A DNA stretch of 54,619 nucleotides, taken from the IMG/VR virus record IMGVR_UViG_3300044634_004299, positions 1 through 54,619 of that record. One strand, given 5' to 3'. The DNA comes from a virus. The position numbers and the translations under genes are program-made. The notes beneath the pieces are model-generated. The model had not been told where the DNA came from. It saw nothing but the letters and a program-made list of their open reading frames with translations, and did not search any database. Positions 6,825 through 14,091 of this stretch are shown here, piece by piece. How positions within the stretch are numbered: position 1 is the first letter of the stretch; each line of letters starts with the position of its first letter.

Positions 6825-7487
6825 ATGGAAACAACTAAAATAGTTTATGACGAAAAATATACTAGAGGTATGCAAATTTTAGATTATATAAAAGAAATGA
6901 AATTTGAAAATGTAAGAGTAGACAGTTTATATGGTGCGCCTTTTTACTATGTTAATAACATTAAAAATGTTTGTAAACTTCACGGTTGTATAAGTGTGTC
7001 AATAAAAATAGAAAGTATAATTTTCAAAGATGATACTTTAACACTTATAACAAAGGGTGATATCATACAATTTCACAATGTTAAACTTATGGATGAAGTT
7101 GCCTTAAATGGAAACAAAAAAGTAAAAGTAAAAATAGAACTAGATTTATTAGTATTTGTTGATAAAAGTTTTGAGAATCACGTTATTTCTATAGAATTAC
7201 CTGATGAAAAAAACAATAGGTTTATAGCGGTTTATGATTCCATTGTAAATGTAAGAGAAATAACAAATGTAGAAAAACAACATGAAAGTTTAGTAATTTT
7301 TAGCAGAACAGTAAACGATATTGTTATAACACCTTTTAAGGAGGAGGAAGTTGAAGATACAGGTATGTTTAATTCATACAGTGTGTTTTATACTATAGAA
7401 GATGATAGTTTAATAGATACCTTCTATAATAAAATAATAGAATTTCTAGGTAACAAAGAACAAATATTGAAGATAGGTGATTATTAA
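6825..7487 (+). CDS. Hypothetical protein, 220 residues
   Basis: Not recognised. The middle (about residues 45-150) alternates hydrophobic and charged residues as beta-rich proteins do, with short helices at both ends. No membrane segment or known motif. The start follows GGAGAAAAAATAGGAA. It lies three bases after the previous stop and one base before the next start (7489), in the operon read from the promoter at 5783. Confidence 0.7.
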   Translation: METTKIVYDEKYTRGMQILDYIKEMKFENVRVDSLYGAPFYYVNNIKNVCKLHGCISVSIKIESIIFKDDTLTLITKGDIIQFHNVKLMDEVALNGNKKVKVKIELDLLVFVDKSFENHVISIELPDEKNNRFIAVYDSIVNVREITNVEKQHESLVIFSRTVNDIVITPFKEEEVEDTGMFNSYSVFYTIEDDSLIDTFYNKIIEFLGNKEQILKIGDY

Positions 7488-7488
7488 A

Positions 7489-7755
7489 ATGATAAATAAA
7501 TTATTCACAAAAATATTAAGATGTAAATATTACTATTACAAGTTTGACGAATCACTATTAGAAGATAGTATTTATGATAAATTGGAAATAGAATATAAAA
7601 ATTTATTTGAAAAAAATAAAGACAAAATGAGTGATTCTGTTAGAAATAAACATCAAGGACTTTTAGATATGGTAGGTTTTGATGAAAAATATATTAAATA
7701 TTTAACTGTTGAGAAAAAACAAATGGATTTTTTTAATACTGTTGACAAAAATTAA
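7489..7755 (+). CDS. Hypothetical small protein, 88 residues
   Basis: A Lys- and Tyr-rich small protein without a recognised domain. I use the ATG at 7489; a GTG at 7477 in the same frame is possible but would overlap the upstream gene. Its last codons (7742-7755) contain the -35 element of the small-RNA promoter at 7742-7770, so the end of this gene doubles as regulatory DNA. Confidence 0.6.
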   Translation: MINKLFTKILRCKYYYYKFDESLLEDSIYDKLEIEYKNLFEKNKDKMSDSVRNKHQGLLDMVGFDEKYIKYLTVEKKQMDFFNTVDKN

Positions 7756-7770
7756 TAAATAGTTTACAAT
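7742..7770 (+). promoter_or_regulatory. Promoter of small RNA 1
   Basis: TTGACA (7742-7747), a 17-base spacer and TACAAT (7765-7770). The 23 bases from the -35 to the end of the spacer are repeated exactly at 7861-7883, so two small transcripts are driven by duplicated promoters. Confidence 0.7.
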
Positions 7771-7776
7771 TTATAT

Positions 7777-7858
7777 TGAATCTAATTATTACCGATACGA
7801 TAATTAGATTTACTCTTTCCTTAAACTCCAAGTAGTTAGTGCCTACTTGGAGTTTTTT
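7777..7858 (+). ncRNA. Small RNA 1, about 80 nt
   Basis: The predicted transcript begins near 7777. It folds into an 11-bp perfect hairpin (7779-7789 with 7800-7810) and ends with a 13-bp terminator stem (7823-7835 with 7843-7855) flowing into a T6 run. There is no ribosome binding site or open frame. The arrangement of promoter, one structured element and terminator within 120 bases is that of a free-standing regulatory RNA. Its target is unknown. Confidence 0.65.
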
Positions 7859-7860
7859 AT

Positions 7861-7889
7861 TTGACAAAAATTAATAAATAGTTTATTAT
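7861..7889 (+). promoter_or_regulatory. Promoter of small RNA 2 (duplicate of the 7742 promoter)
   Basis: TTGACA (7861-7866), the same 17-base spacer as the promoter at 7742, and TATTAT (7884-7889). The -35 and spacer are an exact copy of 7742-7764; only the -10 region differs. Confidence 0.7.
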
Positions 7890-7895
7890 TTATTT

Positions 7896-7990
7896 AAGTT
7901 GGTGTTATTAGAGTTTTCTTCCTAATTTCGCTAGTAACACTAGCTAACTAAAAAAAAAGAGGGGATTGTGTAAACTTCCCCTCTTTTTTT
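7896..7990 (+). ncRNA. Small RNA 2, about 95 nt
   Basis: Starts near 7896. A 10-bp stem (7902-7911 with 7931-7940, one G-U pair) is extended by a short outer helix (7897-7900 with 7946-7949). It ends in a strong terminator: AGAGGGGA (7958-7965) pairs with TCCCCTCT (7977-7984) and is followed by a T-run. A run of A before the stem makes the terminator work in both directions. No open frame. Confidence 0.65.
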
Positions 7991-8050
7991 ATCATAAAAT
8001 TTTTCTGTTAATCAAGAAAAACTTATACAACCTTACCTAATCCTAGGAAT
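7951..8050 (-). ncRNA. Leftward small RNA 3 sharing the bidirectional terminator
   Basis: From the leftward promoter at 8057-8085 transcription would start near 8050 and stop at the same terminator stem (7958-7984), whose leftward strand also ends in a T-run (complement of A51-58). The region has no open frame in this direction. The 3' part of the RNA is antisense to the 3' end of small RNA 2. Confidence 0.45.
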
Positions 8051-8056
8051 AGTTAA

Positions 8057-8085
8057 ATTGTAGAATAAAAAATTAAAATTGTCAA
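8057..8085 (-). promoter_or_regulatory. Leftward sigma-70-type promoter
   Basis: On the minus strand TTGACA (8085-8080), a 17-base spacer and TACAAT (8062-8057). It is back to back with the rightward promoter at 8105, and the two -35 elements lie in an inverted AATTGTCAA/TTGACAATT pair. A single protein bound between them could control both. Confidence 0.55.
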
Positions 8086-8104
8086 GATTTGATGTTTTTT
8101 TTGT

Positions 8105-8134
8105 TTGACAATTGAAAATAATATGTGGTAGTAT
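8105..8134 (+). promoter_or_regulatory. Promoter for the zinc-ribbon gene at 8178
   Basis: TTGACA (8105-8110), an 18-base spacer and TAGTAT (8129-8134), 44 bases before the ATG at 8178. Its -35 is part of the inverted pair shared with the leftward promoter at 8057-8085. Confidence 0.65.
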
Positions 8135-8177
8135 GATTTATATTATTAACACCAAGGTAATTAGGAGAAATTGGGAA

Positions 8178-8885
8178 ATGAAAAAATTTGTAATAAGTAA
8201 TTCATTAACAGAAAAATACAAAACTAAAAAAGAGATGTTAGAAAAACTCTTTTTTAAAGGTAATGAAATTAATATCATTACGACAATATATAATGAAAAA
8301 GATATTTTAAATAAAAATGATAATTTATTTTTAAAGAAAAAACCTTTAAAAAACGAGGATGGTAAAATAACAATTGGTTTATCAAACACCGATAACAAAA
8401 ACCGTTCTTTAGAATTTAATAGAGAATGTAACTGTTACACTTATAAATTAAATGTCAATCTAAAAAAAATCAAAACAATTGAATTAGAAAATTTATCAAT
8501 AAATTCAAAATTTAATCCACAGAATCATATGGATGATAGTATAAGTGATATAGAAAGAAGTTACAATGAAAATAAAGATAAATTTTATATGAAAACCAAA
8601 GGTGGTGAAGAAATTGAATTTAAAGGTGATATTTTAATAAATGATTATGAAAATAAAACAGATGATTACAGTTTACAGCAATATCCAAATGGGTGGAATA
8701 ATTTTAGCACAAGTTATTCTTTCATATGCAGGAGTTGTAATCTTTGGTATAGTTTTAGTATGAACAACCATTGTAGATGTGGTGATAAATTTGAAGATAA
8801 TATTTTAAGAGTTAAGTATGATGAAGTTAAATCAAAAAGTTACGAAAACGAAAGATATTTTTTAACAAAATATAAAATAAATTAA
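8178..8885 (+). CDS. Hypothetical protein with C-terminal zinc ribbon
   Basis: The 235-residue product ends with a Cys cluster: C184-R-S-C187 and, twelve residues on, C199-R-C201. This is a probable structural zinc knuckle. The rest is charged and unrecognised. The start at 8178 follows AGGAGAAATTGGGAA; an in-frame ATG at 8112 would overlap the promoter and lacks a binding site. Zinc ribbons of this size usually bind nucleic acid or protein, so a regulatory role is possible but not shown. It stands alone behind its own promoter. Confidence 0.7.
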   Translation: MKKFVISNSLTEKYKTKKEMLEKLFFKGNEINIITTIYNEKDILNKNDNLFLKKKPLKNEDGKITIGLSNTDNKNRSLEFNRECNCYTYKLNVNLKKIKTIELENLSINSKFNPQNHMDDSISDIERSYNENKDKFYMKTKGGEEIEFKGDILINDYENKTDDYSLQQYPNGWNNFSTSYSFICRSCNLWYSFSMNNHCRCGDKFEDNILRVKYDEVKSKSYENERYFLTKYKIN

Positions 8886-8897
8886 CCAAAAATTAAA

Positions 8898-8935
8898 CTT
8901 ATTAAATTAATATAGTAATATATTAATTTAATAAG
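8898..8935 (+). promoter_or_regulatory. Perfect 16-bp A/T hairpin ahead of the 8951 gene
   Basis: Arms 8898-8913 and 8920-8935 are perfectly complementary with a 6-base loop. There is no T-run, and the AAGGAG of the next gene follows at once. It may be an operator, an mRNA-stabilising 5' stem or a weak terminator for the upstream gene. Confidence 0.45.
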
Positions 8936-8950
8936 AAAGGAGAAATTAGG

Positions 8951-9055
8951 ATGATAGAAAGAGATGTTTACAGTGAAAACGCAGATTCTATAAATGAATT
9001 TGTAGAAGTAAGAAGATTAAACTTGTATATAGATTTTTCGCAGGAAGAAGAATAA
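8951..9055 (+). CDS. Hypothetical 34-residue peptide
   Basis: ATG at 8951 follows AAAGGAGAAATTAGG, one of the best binding sites in this region, and the frame is open for 34 codons to TAA at 9053-9055. The peptide is acidic (ends SQEEE). The next gene starts three bases after the stop. The strong binding site and tight spacing argue that it is translated. Function unknown. Confidence 0.55.
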   Translation: MIERDVYSENADSINEFVEVRRLNLYIDFSQEEE

Positions 9056-9058
9056 AAA

Positions 9059-9322
9059 ATGGATTTAAAAATAGATGGTAAAAACAATAAAAACAAAACT
9101 TTCAAAGTAGATTTTTCAAAAGAAGAAATTATTTTAAAAAGCTACTTTGAGTTATATTTTTTTAATGTTAATGATGTCTCCAAACAAATAGAAGAGATAA
9201 CAAAAACAATGTTAGAAAATGGTTTTTACTTATCATCTAGTAAATTTAATATGTATAGTAAAATGAATAAATTTTATTATAGAATAGTTTACAGGATGGT
9301 TGTAAATGTTGAAAATAACTAA
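9059..9322 (+). CDS. Hypothetical protein, 87 residues
   Basis: Not recognised. Starts with a short charged segment and has alternating beta-like and helical stretches with several Phe and Tyr. The ATG at 9059 has only a weak GAAGAAG site and probably relies on coupling to the 34-residue peptide just before it. It overlaps the next gene by 17 bases. Confidence 0.6.
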   Translation: MDLKIDGKNNKNKTFKVDFSKEEIILKSYFELYFFNVNDVSKQIEEITKTMLENGFYLSSSKFNMYSKMNKFYYRIVYRMVVNVENN

Positions 9323-9587
9323 AGAAACAAAAATATACAGTGAAAAAAAAATGAAACTGAGATTAAAATACAAAATAAATTATTTTGTAACAAGAAATTT
9401 TAAATTGTTATTAGATAGTATTGATGTTTTTGAAAAAACACATGATATACTAATAAATTTAAAGAATAAGAGTTCAATTTGGGTTATATCCAATTTTGAT
9501 AATGAGATTTACCAGAAAGAACTTTTTAAAGGGTTTTTAGAATTTATAAAAACCCAAGATATTAAAATAAACTACAAGGAGAAATAG
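9306..9587 (+). CDS. Hypothetical protein, 93 residues
   Basis: A strongly basic protein (many Lys) of unknown function. It overlaps the end of the preceding gene and has a GGATGG site before its ATG. Its last codons carry the AAGGAG site for the gene at 9591. Size and charge would fit a nucleic-acid-binding protein, but no motif supports that. Confidence 0.6.
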   Translation: MLKITKETKIYSEKKMKLRLKYKINYFVTRNFKLLLDSIDVFEKTHDILINLKNKSSIWVISNFDNEIYQKELFKGFLEFIKTQDIKINYKEK

Positions 9588-9590
9588 GAA

Positions 9591-10202
9591 ATGATAGAAA
9601 ACTTAAGACTTAGTTATAAGCTAAATAACAAAATGAAACAACAAACTTCACTTAAACCAACGGAAGATTATAATGTAATAAAAATAATTGAAAAAAGAGT
9701 GGAAAAATTTAAAACATTTTTGTTTCACTTTATAAATGAAAAAATGGGTAAATTTATTTTACCTGACTATAATTTAAAAAAAGAAATTCAAGAGTTTTTT
9801 GTAGAAACAGATGCTAAATATTGCTATATTAATAACACAAAAGAAACTTTAAAAGATATATTTGATGAAATATTTGATGAATTAGTTAAAAATAGTGCCG
9901 TTTCTGTAACAGGTTTCATTGAATATATCATAGCAAGTAATCAAGATTTGGATTTTCATGATTGCGAGGTAGAACCTCAAATTTCAGAAGACGGTAGAAT
10001 AATTTGGTCTTATGAGTTTATTTTTGGAGATAGACAATATGCTTTATTTTCTGATATAACTAAAAAAGCCAAAAACGATATGCAATCTATTATTGATAAA
10101 ATAGTAGAAAATGAAGAATTGTTTAAAGGTGAAGTTATATCTTTAATAGATGAAACTGATAATAAATTAAATGCAATCATTAACAATTTTATAAACAAAT
10201 AA
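9591..10202 (+). CDS. Hypothetical protein, 203 residues
   Basis: Not recognised. Helical N-terminal half, then an acidic segment with ED/DG turns and beta-like strands (about residues 125-155) and a helical C-terminus. The start follows the GGAGAAATAGGAA leader used by 5850, 6336 and 6825. Its last codons plus the downstream terminator recur as a non-coding relic at about 10811-10945, showing that this gene end was once duplicated. Confidence 0.7.
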   Translation: MIENLRLSYKLNNKMKQQTSLKPTEDYNVIKIIEKRVEKFKTFLFHFINEKMGKFILPDYNLKKEIQEFFVETDAKYCYINNTKETLKDIFDEIFDELVKNSAVSVTGFIEYIIASNQDLDFHDCEVEPQISEDGRIIWSYEFIFGDRQYALFSDITKKAKNDMQSIIDKIVENEELFKGEVISLIDETDNKLNAIINNFINK

Positions 10203-10213
10203 TATACATATAT

Positions 10214-10255
10214 ATTCCACCCAATTTAACTAAAAAAGATTGGGTGGAATTTTTT
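10214..10255 (+). terminator. Rho-independent terminator
   Basis: A perfect 12-bp stem, ATTCCACCCAAT (10214-10225) with ATTGGGTGGAAT (10239-10250), then five T. It ends the unit containing 9591. A related stem occurs at 10895-10925. Confidence 0.75.
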
Positions 10256-10281
10256 AATAAATTTAAATAGGATAAATATAA

Positions 10282-10749
10282 ATGGAAAAATATTATAATA
10301 TAAAAGATGAATTACAAACTACTTTAACTAGTATTCTACTTAGTCAATTTGAAGAAAGTAGGGGGTTTGATATAGAACTACCTGAACCACCTTATCATCC
10401 AGTTTATTATCATAGTGAAAAAATATACAAAACAAATCATTATTATTTAGTTAGAGCTTTCAGGTTAATAAATATACCTGAAAAAGATAATTATATAAAA
10501 TTAACAGTTAAAACACCTTTTGTTTTTTCTTCATTAGATGATGAAGAAAAAGAAATATTATTAAATTATATTTGTGATAACCTGCAATTAGATTTAAATA
10601 AATATGATAGTGAAGTTAGTATATCTAATTTCGTAACAAAATGTATTATTCATTTAATAGATGAGTTAAAAAAAATTTTTGAAGAAAAACTAAAAAAATG
10701 GGAAAATAAAATCTTAAACCAAGAAACAAATTTTGAAATAAACATGTAG
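10282..10749 (+). CDS. Hypothetical protein, 155 residues, with an open extension past its stop
   Basis: Not recognised. An acidic N-terminal half with a Pro-rich turn (ELPEPPYHPVYY, residues 34-45) and a helical C-terminus. It ends at a TAG (10747-10749), after which the same frame stays open for 20 codons with a heptad-like charged helix (ending KLQKNK) to a TAA at 10810-10812. Either the stop is a recent mutation or it is sometimes read through. The start follows AGGATAAATATA. Confidence 0.65.
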   Translation: MEKYYNIKDELQTTLTSILLSQFEESRGFDIELPEPPYHPVYYHSEKIYKTNHYYLVRAFRLINIPEKDNYIKLTVKTPFVFSSLDDEEKEILLNYICDNLQLDLNKYDSEVSISNFVTKCIIHLIDELKKIFEEKLKKWENKILNQETNFEINM

Positions 10750-10810
10750 TTATTAATAAAAAAAATTCAAGAACTAGAAATTGAGTTAAACAAATTACAA
10801 AAAAATAAAT

Positions 10811-10945
10811 AATTTTATAAACAAATAATATAATTTGTGCTATTATATATTAGCACAAGTAAAAGCTTTGAAAGAGTAGCTTAACCAAACTCTACCACCC
10901 AACTTCACCAAAAATGATTGGGTGGAATTTATTAATAATTTTAAA
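10811..10945 (+). repeat. Relic duplication of the 9591 gene end and terminator, with an inserted hairpin
   Basis: AATTTTATAAACAAATAATATA here copies the 3' end of the gene ending at 10202 and the bases after it (10186-10207). The block ends with a stem CCACCCAA/TTGGGTGG (10895-10902 with 10918-10925) like the terminator at 10214. About 60 extra bases in between fold as an 8-bp hairpin (TTGTGCTA 10835-10842 with TAGCACAA 10851-10858) and a weak AAGCT/AGCTT stem. The insert may be a short structured RNA. The terminal stem lacks a solid T-run. Confidence 0.5.
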
Positions 10946-10958
10946 TAGGAGATGAACG

Positions 10959-11274
10959 ATGAGAAATATATTTTTAATGATAGCTGTATTTTTTTGTTTT
11001 ATCAACTATAAAAATAATATTTACTATAACTAATATTATAGATGGTATATATTGGATATGTGGATACAATAAAGTAGAATTACCCAGTGGAACATTCCAA
11101 AGATATCCAAGATACATTTACCTAACAAATAATGAGTTGAAAATATATAAAAAACAAAAATTAGAAGAAGAGGAAAGGAAAAAGAAAACACCACCTCCTC
11201 CACCAAGAAACTTAAATGCAACTATAAGTAAAAAAATTATAATAACAGATATATATAATATAAAAGGAGAATAA
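10959..11274 (+). pseudogene. Membrane-anchored small protein interrupted by a one-base shift in a T7 run
   Basis: ATG at 10959 with an AGGAG site opens a hydrophobic peptide (MRNIFLMIAVFFCF) that stops after 24 codons. The +1 frame is open from just after the T7 run (about 10993-10999) to TAA at 11272-11274. It encodes a continuing hydrophobic segment, then NKVELPSGTFQRYPRY, then an EEEERKKK stretch and five Pro. Removing one T gives a single 104-residue protein: membrane segment, charged linker, Pro-rich part. It may be a pseudogene, a sequencing error, or a gene expressed by slippage on the T-run. The next gene starts three bases after. Confidence 0.55.
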
Positions 11275-11276
11275 AA

Positions 11277-11846
11277 ATGAGACAAGACAAAGATAATGGA
11301 TGTTATTTTGTAATAAACGAAATAGAAGATTACAAAATAAACATAAATGATTATAAAGGTGATGATATAACTACTTATATCAAAAATTGTATAGAAGAAT
11401 TTTATAAAAAACATGATGAAGACTTTGAAGAACATAAATCATGGTCTTACTGGAATGATTTAGTTTATAATTTAACTGATATTAAAAAAATGATTATATC
11501 TGCTAATAAAGATATACAATTACAGTTTGAAATAGATTTTGAATTAGATTGGTATATTACTGGTGAAGATGGTGCTTTAAAAACAGGTGACTATAAAATA
11601 ATAGATGTAAAACATTGTGATATCAAATACGATAAAGTTAATGAAAAGTGGGTTGTAACACCTTATTATCCTAAAACAAATCACATTAATTTAGATGAAT
11701 TGATTAAAAAAATAAACACTAGTTTAGAAGTCAAAAACGAAATAATAAAAAACCTATCCCAAACTATAATAAACATTACTAAAATCTACGGTATATACAA
11801 AGATTTAAACATAAAAGATTTAGAAAAACTTATAGAAACATTATAG
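11277..11846 (+). CDS. Hypothetical protein, 189 residues
   Basis: Not recognised. Acidic, with a central segment of alternating hydrophobic residues (QLQFEIDFELDWYITGED) and a helical C-terminus. It has an excellent AAAGGAG site. It is the last rightward gene of the left arm and faces the terminase gene, only 16 bases separating the two stops. Confidence 0.7.
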   Translation: MRQDKDNGCYFVINEIEDYKININDYKGDDITTYIKNCIEEFYKKHDEDFEEHKSWSYWNDLVYNLTDIKKMIISANKDIQLQFEIDFELDWYITGEDGALKTGDYKIIDVKHCDIKYDKVNEKWVVTPYYPKTNHINLDELIKKINTSLEVKNEIIKNLSQTIINITKIYGIYKDLNIKDLEKLIETL

Positions 11847-11862
11847 AAATATTATGAAAAAA

Positions 11863-13287
11863 CTATTGTATGTTATCTAACAAAACAACACTAACATTAC
11901 TAGATTTTATAGCTTCTGTAATCGCCCAAACTAAAGCATCTGCATTATCAGGACTTCCTACAGCTTGGTAACCATCAGTAGAAAACCTTAATAATTGCTC
12001 CTCTATTATTGTTGTGTTGCAACAATGAAAAACCCTACCCATAGCATATAAAGAAGAAACAGGTTCAGCTCTAGTTACTTTATTTTTTACAGCTTTCACT
12101 TCTTTTATATTTACAAAAATATTTCTGTTCCTAATTGTATTAGCTATCATATCTCCACCCTGATTAGTTTCAATAACCACTACAACACCATACTCTTTAT
12201 ATTTTTGGTATAATTCATCAATCTTTATACTCCATTCATCAGGAGAATAATTACCTGTTAAATCATCAATAACAAAATAGTTATAATTATCGTGACTACT
12301 AGTTATATTATTAATATCATTCCTTTTATTTTTACCAACAACAACTATTCCTGTTTTATCACTTTTTTTACTATTACTAATTGCAATATCTAACCCAATG
12401 TAAACTTTCTCAAAACTAACTGGTAAAACAGCTCGTTTAAAGTAATCTTGTTTAAACATACCAAGATACATATTGCTTTTAGGTTCACCATACCATTTAT
12501 GTTGAAACTCTGGGTCGTTAGCTAATCTTTCAGCTTCCATCGTCTGTAGTAGGTTTTTGTTTTGGAATCTTTCTTCAACATCTACAATATTTACATGTAG
12601 TATCTTACTTTCATCCTTATATAATTTAACATATTTAATAACATCGTCCTCTGGTAATTGAGGATTTAAAGTGAATATGAAACCAACATCTTTTGAGAAG
12701 TTTGTCCCTAAATCAAGATTAACTCCCATTCCCTTTAAGAAACTTAAATGTTGTTTAGTTAAAGAAACAGAAGTTGACCTAGCACTAGGTATTATGATAT
12801 CTAAAGCTCTTTTTTTTAGATATTGTGATTCTTCAAACCAAATATACCTAATATTAGTCATGGACTTAATACTGTTTAAGATAGATTCTTTATTTTCACT
12901 AGAATCCCCTTTCTCCCTTGCACCAGTAAACATTATCTCCACACCATTAGATTTATTTAATATTTTTTCATTGGTTATAGTATACATATCCTGTATCATA
13001 GCACCATTAATCAATTGCATAAACATTTCATGCAAAGAATCTTTAGTAGTTTTATTTAATTCCCTTAAACATAATATTTTACAAGGGTCTTTTAACGAGT
13101 TTGCTATACTAAGTAATATTGTTGCTGCGGATTGTGATTTACAAGAACCCCTACCACCTTTCATAACAAGGAATTTGTGACTAAGTCCTAATTCATTATC
13201 TTTATTAACAACCAAACAATCTTCAAAAACTTTTGGTATATCAAACATTAATAAAGGTAAATTTTCTTTAGTTATATTTTTTACCAT
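11863..13287 (-). CDS. terL: Terminase large subunit
   Basis: The 474-residue protein is the DNA-packaging motor: ATPase plus nuclease that cuts concatemers and drives DNA into the prohead through the portal. The ATPase domain has Walker A GGRGSCKS (44-51) and Walker B IRYIWFEE (146-153). The nuclease domain has three acidic positions in the usual order: D300 (GLDIA), E373 (ETNQGG) and D450 (DNADALVW). Length is typical. It follows the small-subunit candidate with no gap and is transcribed leftward, away from the portal, whereas most phages keep terminase and portal in one operon. Confidence 0.93.
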   Translation of the reverse strand: MVKNITKENLPLLMFDIPKVFEDCLVVNKDNELGLSHKFLVMKGGRGSCKSQSAATILLSIANSLKDPCKILCLRELNKTTKDSLHEMFMQLINGAMIQDMYTITNEKILNKSNGVEIMFTGAREKGDSSENKESILNSIKSMTNIRYIWFEESQYLKKRALDIIIPSARSTSVSLTKQHLSFLKGMGVNLDLGTNFSKDVGFIFTLNPQLPEDDVIKYVKLYKDESKILHVNIVDVEERFQNKNLLQTMEAERLANDPEFQHKWYGEPKSNMYLGMFKQDYFKRAVLPVSFEKVYIGLDIAISNSKKSDKTGIVVVGKNKRNDINNITSSHDNYNYFVIDDLTGNYSPDEWSIKIDELYQKYKEYGVVVVIETNQGGDMIANTIRNRNIFVNIKEVKAVKNKVTRAEPVSSLYAMGRVFHCCNTTIIEEQLLRFSTDGYQAVGSPDNADALVWAITEAIKSSNVSVVLLDNIQ

Positions 13288-13818
13288 TTAGAAAGAACTC
13301 AACTTCTCAATAATTTTACTTTTTATACCCAACTCTTTTAAATCAAAAGTTTCTAATAAGTCTATTTTTATTTTATCACAAACATAGTCCTTATCATTAT
13401 CTAAAATGTGTAATAATAAATTTTCAGCTTTATCTTTATTTCTGCTAGTTATTAGTTGTAGTCTAAAATCAAAATGAGGTTTAAAACCATTTTTTACTAA
13501 ATCTTCATTAATAGAATCTTTTAATTCAACCCAATCTTCCAATATATTTACACCCTCAGGATGTAGCAATTGTTCTAAAGTATCTAATAAAATCCTTTGT
13601 TCTTGTTCGTATGAAAATTTTTTTAATCTATCAATTATATCACTAACTGTTTGTAATCTTTTCTTTTCCCTAAACTTATAAGCATTTAATTTAGAAACGT
13701 TTTTTTGTATTCTCTCATAATTCCTATCCCTTGATTCCATTGCTAAATCAATTAAAGTTTTTTGAGAGATATTCAAGTTTATATCAACTTTTTTTAAATT
13801 CAAAAAATTATATTTCAT
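13288..13818 (-). CDS. Probable terminase small subunit
   Basis: The 176-residue helical protein lies directly upstream of the large terminase in the same operon, the usual place of the small subunit that recognises phage DNA. Residues 20-60 could hold a helix-turn-helix (NISQKTLIDLAMES), followed by long charged helices for oligomerisation. I see no decisive signature, so the call rests on position, size and predicted helicity. The start follows AAGGATAAAAA, the same leader as the divergent portal gene. Confidence 0.55.
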   Translation of the reverse strand: MKYNFLNLKKVDINLNISQKTLIDLAMESRDRNYERIQKNVSKLNAYKFREKKRLQTVSDIIDRLKKFSYEQEQRILLDTLEQLLHPEGVNILEDWVELKDSINEDLVKNGFKPHFDFRLQLITSRNKDKAENLLLHILDNDKDYVCDKIKIDLLETFDLKELGIKSKIIEKLSSF

Positions 13819-13848
13819 TTTTTATCCTTATTTTTTATGATATTATGT

Positions 13849-13878
13849 ATTATAACATGTAATGATAAAAAATGAAAA
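13849..13878 (-). promoter_or_regulatory. Leftward promoter of the terminase operon
   Basis: On the minus strand TTTTCA (13878-13873), 18 bases, TATAAT (13854-13849), then ACATAATAT. The same -35, spacing, -10 and downstream bases recur in mirror orientation at 14092-14130 before the portal gene. Confidence 0.6.
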
Positions 13879-13893
13879 TTTTTATTTTTATTA

Positions 13894-13922
13894 TTGACAA
13901 TAGTAAAAATATATTTTATACT
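13894..13922 (+). promoter_or_regulatory. Promoter of the structured RNA
   Basis: TTGACA (13894-13899), 17-base spacer, TATACT (13917-13922). It is a different promoter class from the TTTTCA pair that flanks it, so the RNA is likely expressed on another schedule than the terminase and portal operons. Confidence 0.7.
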
Positions 13923-13928
13923 ATATTT

Positions 13929-14070
13929 AGTTGGTTAGTTACGACATTCGTTGATAAAGGCGAGCTTATGCTCCGATTCCTGAGACTCACTTAATTAACC
14001 AACTACAAGTTAATTCTCATAGTTAACTTCCTTTATTAAACTGGGTCTCTTTTTGAGACCCTATTTTTTT
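13929..14070 (+). ncRNA. Structured RNA of about 140 nt between terminase and portal
   Basis: Starting near 13929, the RNA closes with a 12-bp helix (13929-13940 with 13993-14004, one G-U pair). Inside are small hairpins at 13941-13951 (ACGA/TCGT) and 13962-13973 (GAGC/GCTC). After the closing helix comes a 7-bp hairpin (14007-14013 with 14023-14029) and the terminator. Its interior is far richer in G and C than the surrounding DNA and holds no open frame. Size and place next to the packaging genes recall the phi29 packaging RNA, but there is no sequence evidence for that role. An antisense or regulatory RNA is equally possible. Confidence 0.7.
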
Positions 14071-14071
14071 T
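14043..14071 (+). terminator. Terminator of the structured RNA
   Basis: GGGTCTC (14043-14049) pairs with GAGACCC (14055-14061) around five T, followed by TATTTTTTTT. A textbook rho-independent terminator. Confidence 0.85.
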
Positions 14072-14091
14072 AAATTCAAAAAAATTAAATA

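Noticed and set aside
11036-11435. Leftward hydrophobic open frames
   Set aside because: They lie opposite the frameshifted membrane gene and the 11277 gene, have no binding sites, and their composition is that of antisense AT-rich coding DNA.
12671-13180. A 169-codon rightward open frame
   Set aside because: It is antisense to the ATPase domain of the large terminase, whose motifs are unmistakable.
13929-14070. tRNA or tmRNA
   Set aside because: The fold lacks a 7-bp acceptor with CCA-type end, a T-arm GTTCGA and an anticodon arm; the closing stem is 12 bp and a terminator follows.
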